Below, piece after piece: positions 60,230 through 64,000 of a DNA stretch of 64,000 nt (its first letter is position 1; every line of letters starts with the position of its first letter). Source of the DNA: Caldilineaceae bacterium (GTDB taxonomy: Bacteria > Chloroflexota > Anaerolineae > Caldilineales > Caldilineaceae); assembly GCA_022823185.1 (NCBI GenBank), contig JAJDXQ010000015.1, positions 1 to 64,000 on the forward strand, in the 5' to 3' direction. A program made the translations under genes and the position numbers. The notes below the pieces were generated by a model. It had not been told where the DNA came from and made no database searches. It saw only the letters and a list, made by a program, of their open reading frames with translations.

Positions 60230-61483
60230 ATGAACAACACAACCCTTTCCGCATCTCCTCCTTCGCCGTCAATTCGCTTCCTGCTCGGCGTCGTTTTCGC
60301 CATCATTGGCGGCCTTCTCCTGTTCCTTGTCGTCCTCAATCCACCACCGGAGGAACTCAGAGCAATGGCGCTCTTTCTCTCCGTTACCGCCCTCCTGTCC
60401 GTCGCGGCAGTCTACCTCGTCTATCGCCTTGGCTGGCTGCACTACTCACCCAGACTCAGTTGGACTCTGCTCGGCGGTTACGGTTTCGCCAGCCTCCTCA
60501 CCTTTCTCAACGTCTTCGTAACCGCCCGCCTCATGTTCGCCAGCGACCATGACCTGCGCCTCGCCGCGGTGCTGCTCATCTTCGCCGGCGGTATCGCAAC
60601 CGCGCTGGGCTACTTCCTCTCAACCGCCCTCACAGAAAAGATCCAGTGGGTCGGGCGGGCCGCCGCGGCCATCGCCGAGGGCCGTCGCAATGTGCGCGTC
60701 GAAGTTGTCGGCAGGGATGAACTCGCGCGCCTGGGAACCACCTTCAACATGATGGCCGCCCGTCTCGAAGCAGCCGAAACCCGCCACCGCGAAACGGAGC
60801 AACTTCGCCGCAACCTCCTCGCCTGGATCGGCCATGACCTCCGCACACCCCTCGCCTCCATTCAAGCCCTCGTAGAGGCCCTTACCGACGGCTATATCAC
60901 TGACCCCAACGAGACGCAGCGCTACCTCCGCACCATCCAGCGCGATGCCGCCGCCCTCTCCGTCCTCATCGACGAGCTCTTTGAAATGGCCGAAATCGAA
61001 GCCGGCGGCCTCCAACTCGACAAGCATCCCATCTCCCTCGCCGACCTGATCTCCGATACGCTGGAAAGCTTCGCCGTCCGCGCCGGGGAACTGGGCATCG
61101 GCCTCTCCGGCAGCGCAGACCCGCGCGTAGACCCTGTCATGCTCGATGCCGGCCTGATCGGCCGCGTCCTCACCAACCTCATTGGCAACGCGGTGCGCCA
61201 CACACCGTTGGGCGGCTCCGTCGCCGTAAGCGCGCAAGCCGTCGCCGGCGGCGTGCGCGTAGACGTCTTTGACTCCGGTCCAGGCATCCCCGAAGAAAGC
61301 CTCGCCAAAGTCTTCGAACAGTTCTACCGCGTCGAACCCTCCCGCAGCCGCGCCAGCGGCGGCGGTTCCGGCCTCGGCCTCACCATCGCCAAAGCCGTCG
61401 TCGAAGCCCACGACGGCGTCATCGGCGTCGAAAACCGCGCCGAAGGCGGCGCCCGCTTCTATTTTGTGCTGCCGAATAAGTAG
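60230..61483 (+). CDS. Membrane sensor histidine kinase
   Basis: 417 residues. Four transmembrane helices (about 15-37, 45-66, 78-100 and 110-132) with only short outside loops, then a HAMP domain (about 133-186), HisKA with His202 in W-I-G-H-D-L-R-T-P-L, and HATPase_c with N-L-I-G-N-A-V-R-H-T (N box), D-S-G-P-G-I-P (G1) and G-S-G-L-G-L-T-I-A-K (G2). The small sensory part suggests it detects a membrane or envelope state rather than a large ligand. Forms an operon with the regulator at 59480; close to the envelope genes, so wall stress is a reasonable guess. Confidence 0.93.
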   Translation: MNNTTLSASPPSPSIRFLLGVVFAIIGGLLLFLVVLNPPPEELRAMALFLSVTALLSVAAVYLVYRLGWLHYSPRLSWTLLGGYGFASLLTFLNVFVTARLMFASDHDLRLAAVLLIFAGGIATALGYFLSTALTEKIQWVGRAAAAIAEGRRNVRVEVVGRDELARLGTTFNMMAARLEAAETRHRETEQLRRNLLAWIGHDLRTPLASIQALVEALTDGYITDPNETQRYLRTIQRDAAALSVLIDELFEMAEIEAGGLQLDKHPISLADLISDTLESFAVRAGELGIGLSGSADPRVDPVMLDAGLIGRVLTNLIGNAVRHTPLGGSVAVSAQAVAGGVRVDVFDSGPGIPEESLAKVFEQFYRVEPSRSRASGGGSGLGLTIAKAVVEAHDGVIGVENRAEGGARFYFVLPNK

Positions 61484-61648
61484 GGGTATGACTTGAATGG
61501 GGCTTGCGCCGGAAACTGTCTCGCGTTCTGCGCGCGTGACGGCAACAGTTCCTGGAAGGACGACGTCCAGACTTTTGGGTTGTCAGGCGTGGCCGGCAGC
61601 CAGAGCGAGACCAGAGTGCAATAGAGGCGCAGGTGGAGCCGGCCCCGC

Positions 61649-62611
61649 TTAACTTCTCCAGTCGAAGATAACTCCAAGAAGCTCAGCAGGATCGTCGCGC
61701 AGGGTGGCGTAGATGGCGGGCGCCTCCTCTACCGGAACCCGATGTGTCACCAACGGCTCGATGCGAACTGTCCCCCGTTGGTAGTAGTGGAGCAAAATCC
61801 CCAAATCTTCCAACGTAAAGTGGGACGATGACTCGATCGACGCGCGCAATGCGTGCAGCATCGTCTGGTGAAAGACGGTCGGCTGGCGGCCGGCCAACGC
61901 GCCGATCACCCCGTACGTTGCAAGCAGCTCGCGCTCGTAAATGAAGTCGAAGAGGTCCGGCGCTCCGCAGGCGTCGACGATGCGGTCATAAGGCCCGCCC
62001 TCAGTGAGCGACTCGATGGCGGTATCCGCGTTGAGGTCGATTACGCGATGCGCGCCGAGCCGGCCGGCGACATCAAGGCGGCGCGGGTCAAAGTCCGTGA
62101 CCGTGACATGAGCGCCGAGCGCCCGCGCAGCCTGCGCCGCCGACTGACCGATCAACCCCACGCCGGCAACCCACACGCGCATCGGCGCGGCGACGCGGAT
62201 ACGCCTCGTATGCCTGAACCCGACGCCCGCGATACCGAAAAGCGCGCAAAACTCATGCTCGATTTCGCGCGGCAGTTGGATGCAGAGACGCTCACTCTCG
62301 TTGGCCGCGGCAAGGTCGATGAGGTGCCAGCCCCTGTGGCCGCCCTGAGTGCCCAAAAACACCGTCTCTCCCACTGAGAACGGTTCGACCCGACGCCCCG
62401 CTTCTTCGATGACGCTCACATGCTGGTAGCCATACCGGATCGGGAAGTGGCTAACGAAATCGGCCATCAGCCTGTGGCGTTCGGTTCCGTTTGTGACGCC
62501 GGAAAACAGGGTCCTCGTCACAATCTCAGTGGGGCCGGGTTTGGGGGGGGCGGGCAAATCGACCTTTCTGGCTACGCCCAGCCTCGGGAACTCGATTCCG
62601 ATACGCTTCAT
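61649..62611 (-). CDS. Medium-chain dehydrogenase/reductase (zinc-alcohol-dehydrogenase-like)
   Basis: 320-residue MDR-superfamily oxidoreductase. The GroES-like N-terminal part has S-G-V-T-N-G-T-E and I-R-Y-G-Y-Q-H-V, the V-G-E-x-V loop is present, and the Rossmann fold opens V-W-V-A-G-V-G-L-I-G-Q. The Cys and His ligands of the usual catalytic zinc are missing (the T-N-G-T-E position lacks Cys), so it is a zinc-free type similar to sugar-related MDRs. Start ATG 62611 with GGGAGCGAG upstream is chosen over the open frame to 62710. Substrate unknown. Confidence 0.82.
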   Translation of the reverse strand: MKRIGIEFPRLGVARKVDLPAPPKPGPTEIVTRTLFSGVTNGTERHRLMADFVSHFPIRYGYQHVSVIEEAGRRVEPFSVGETVFLGTQGGHRGWHLIDLAAANESERLCIQLPREIEHEFCALFGIAGVGFRHTRRIRVAAPMRVWVAGVGLIGQSAAQAARALGAHVTVTDFDPRRLDVAGRLGAHRVIDLNADTAIESLTEGGPYDRIVDACGAPDLFDFIYERELLATYGVIGALAGRQPTVFHQTMLHALRASIESSSHFTLEDLGILLHYYQRGTVRIEPLVTHRVPVEEAPAIYATLRDDPAELLGVIFDWRS

Positions 62612-62750
62612 TGTCTCGCTCCCGCCGAAACAGGAATCTGGCATCGGGCAACGAGAGAGCACGCCGTGTGCAACGGAGTCTCCTGTTCGAAGATGACACA
62701 GTTGGCGCAAGCCTCGAGCCAGCCGGAAATGTCCTAAGCGTTAAGCCAAT

Positions 62751-63722
62751 CTACCCCTTCGGCTTCTCCCGCAAAAGCCCCGCCCGCTCCACGATCTCAG
62801 GCACCGTCTCCTCCTGCCGGTACGCCATAATATGCACCCCATGCACACCCTCGATCTGCTTCACCTGCTCAATAATCTCCACGCAGATGCGGATGCCCTC
62901 CTCACGCTTGCTCTTCCGCGGGGTCTTCGCCAACCTCTCCACGATCGCATCGGGAATATGCACACCGGGCACCCGGCTGCGCATGAACTCCGCCGCCCGC
63001 TCAGAACGCAGCGGACCCACACCAACCAGCAGGTGGACCTTCCCGTGCAGTCCCATGTCTCGCGCTCTGCGCATAAACGCCTCAAACACAGGCACATCGA
63101 AACAGTACTGCGTCTGGATAAACTGCGCGCCCGCCTCAATCTTCTTCGCCAACCGCAGATGCCGCAGATCGCGCGGCGGCACGAACGGGTTCGCCGCCGC
63201 GCCAAGAAAATACGCCGGCGGCGTCGTCAACTTGCGTCCGCTCAGCAACACCCCCTGGTCGCGCATGATCTCCGCCGTGCGCAGCAACTGCAGCGCGTCA
63301 AAATCAAACACGCGCCGCGCCTCCGGCTGATCCCCCGCGCTCACGTCGTCGCCCGTCAGGCACAGAACGTTGCGCACGCCCAGCGCCGTCGCACCCAGCA
63401 GATCTCCCTGTATCGCAATCCGGTTGCGGTCCCGGCAACTAACCTGCAGAACCGGCTCATAGCCAGCCTGCGCCATCAAAGCGCAGCAGGCCACGCTGCT
63501 CATGTGGCAGTTCGCGCCCGACCCGTCCGTCGCATTGATGCCGTCGCATACGTCTCCCAGCTTCGCCGCGTTCGCGAATACATCCTTGGGGTCAGCCGAG
63601 TCCGGCGCCTCCAACTCCGCCGTTACCGCAAACTGGCCGGCCTCCAACACCTGCCGCAATCGGGATTCGCCGCTCCGCGATTCCCAGTCAGTGGCCGCCG
63701 TCGTCCGGTCTGAATTTGCCAT
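62751..63722 (-). CDS. Methylenetetrahydrofolate reductase family protein
   Basis: 323-residue MetF-fold TIM barrel that reduces 5,10-methylene-THF to 5-methyl-THF with FAD, feeding methionine synthesis or one-carbon pathways. The opening F-A-V-T-A-E-L-E-A-P replaces the usual E-x-x-P-P. The FAD/folate blocks L-C-L-T-G-D-D, G-A-Q-F-I-Q-T-Q-Y and G-V-G-P-L are clear. A C-C pair near residue 78 and long H-L-R-L-A-K-K stretches match the archaeal/anaerobe MetF branch. Electron donor cannot be told. Start ATG 63722 lacks a good ribosome site. Confidence 0.85.
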   Translation of the reverse strand: MANSDRTTAATDWESRSGESRLRQVLEAGQFAVTAELEAPDSADPKDVFANAAKLGDVCDGINATDGSGANCHMSSVACCALMAQAGYEPVLQVSCRDRNRIAIQGDLLGATALGVRNVLCLTGDDVSAGDQPEARRVFDFDALQLLRTAEIMRDQGVLLSGRKLTTPPAYFLGAAANPFVPPRDLRHLRLAKKIEAGAQFIQTQYCFDVPVFEAFMRRARDMGLHGKVHLLVGVGPLRSERAAEFMRSRVPGVHIPDAIVERLAKTPRKSKREEGIRICVEIIEQVKQIEGVHGVHIMAYRQEETVPEIVERAGLLREKPKG

Positions 63723-63820
63723 GATCAGAAATGAAAGAGTGGGTGCTTCAAGAGGTTGAGGAAGATGAATCGGGTCGCGCGCAGCCAGAAAACTTGCAAT
63801 CCCGACCCTGAGGGACCAGC

Positions 63821-64000
63821 CTACTCCAACTCGATCGCAGACCAGCCGGGCGGCCCCTGCGCGTCAACCCCCTCCAGCAGGTTCAGCCACGCGCTGCTGT
63901 TCTGTAACGCCCGGTTCACCGGCCGCTGCAACAGCTGGATCTCGCCGCCGTACCTCTCCATCTGCGCATCCCGTTGCCACGCCTGGACCCAAACGCACGG
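63821..64000 (-). CDS. Partial gene at the right edge, C-terminal 59 residues
   Basis: A frame open from the right edge to TAG at 63821-63823. The visible end reads A-Q-M-E-R-Y-G-G-E-I-Q-L-L-Q-R-P-V-N-R-A-L and then S-A-W-L-N-L-L-E-G-V-D. No family recognised. It is transcribed toward metF with 98 bases between, and may head the same operon. Support is the open frame and normal codon use only. Confidence 0.5.
   Translation of the reverse strand, partial: PCVWVQAWQRDAQMERYGGEIQLLQRPVNRALQNSSAWLNLLEGVDAQGPPGWSAIELE

Overview
The window is high-GC bacterial chromosome. Gene content and style point to Chloroflexota, probably an Anaerolineae/Caldilineales-type heterotroph such as those found in sponges and sediments. 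This is an inference from several traits seen together: repeated sugar ABC importers without their own ATPase, Tat-type substrate-binding lipoproteins, many Gfo/Idh/MocA oxidoreductases beside phytanoyl-CoA-dioxygenase-like proteins, ScpA, and beta-oxidation, SucCD and Acs enzymes. No rRNA, tRNA, CRISPR array, prophage or replication origin was seen.

Layout. 0-12 kb: a partial zinc-knuckle-like gene and a G-rich repeat tract, then adenine deaminase, two aminotransferases, a DUF433/DUF5615 toxin-antitoxin pair, a TauE/SafE exporter, and a fadN-fadA-like beta-oxidation pair separated by an MNT/HEPN toxin-antitoxin pair. 12-30.6 kb: a long leftward catabolic locus with five Gfo/Idh/MocA oxidoreductases (two duplicated pairs plus one), two PhyH-family oxygenases, an alpha/beta hydrolase, two GNAT acetyltransferases, two sugar ABC importers (each a binding lipoprotein and two permeases) and a secreted discoidin-plus-sugar-dehydrogenase protein. 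30.6-36 kb: an accessory stretch with the dead end of an IS3-family element, a lipoprotein, several very small membrane proteins and an orphan PD-(D/E)XK nuclease. 36-39.5 kb: a leftward membrane protein / DHODH-like protein / threonine dehydratase / hisB cluster. 39.7-49.3 kb: rightward genes for a BadF/GlcNAc-type kinase, an amidohydrolase, a third sugar ABC importer, sucCD and acetyl-CoA synthetase. 49.5-59.3 kb: leftward scpA, a 1263-residue cell-wall-hydrolase-like mosaic, an AddB-like helicase, a predicted selenoprotein thioredoxin and a spondin-LysM protein with Met/Asp/Lys heptads. 59.5-64 kb: a two-component system, a medium-chain dehydrogenase, a MetF-like reductase and a truncated gene.

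The strongest unusual signal is at 56842-57693. A TlpA/DipZ-like thioredoxin lipoprotein is interrupted by one in-frame TGA exactly where the first redox cysteine belongs (U-Y-N-C), and a perfect 8-bp hairpin with a G-initial 3-base loop lies just downstream inside the coding sequence. It reads as a selenocysteine codon with a bacterial SECIS. Other notable items are the heptad-repeat spondin-LysM protein, the mosaic wall hydrolase with one intact and two decayed amidase domains, a PhyH protein with the halogenase-like H-x-G pattern, attenuator-like hairpins at all three binding-protein/permease junctions, and a fossil IS3 end.

The sugar importers, oxidoreductases, oxygenases, esterase and secreted dehydrogenase look like a scavenging and oxidation programme for modified sugars or cyclitols. 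Products would feed the central enzymes (SucCD, Acs, beta-oxidation) also found here. All functions are assigned by reading protein motifs; nothing was checked by database search.
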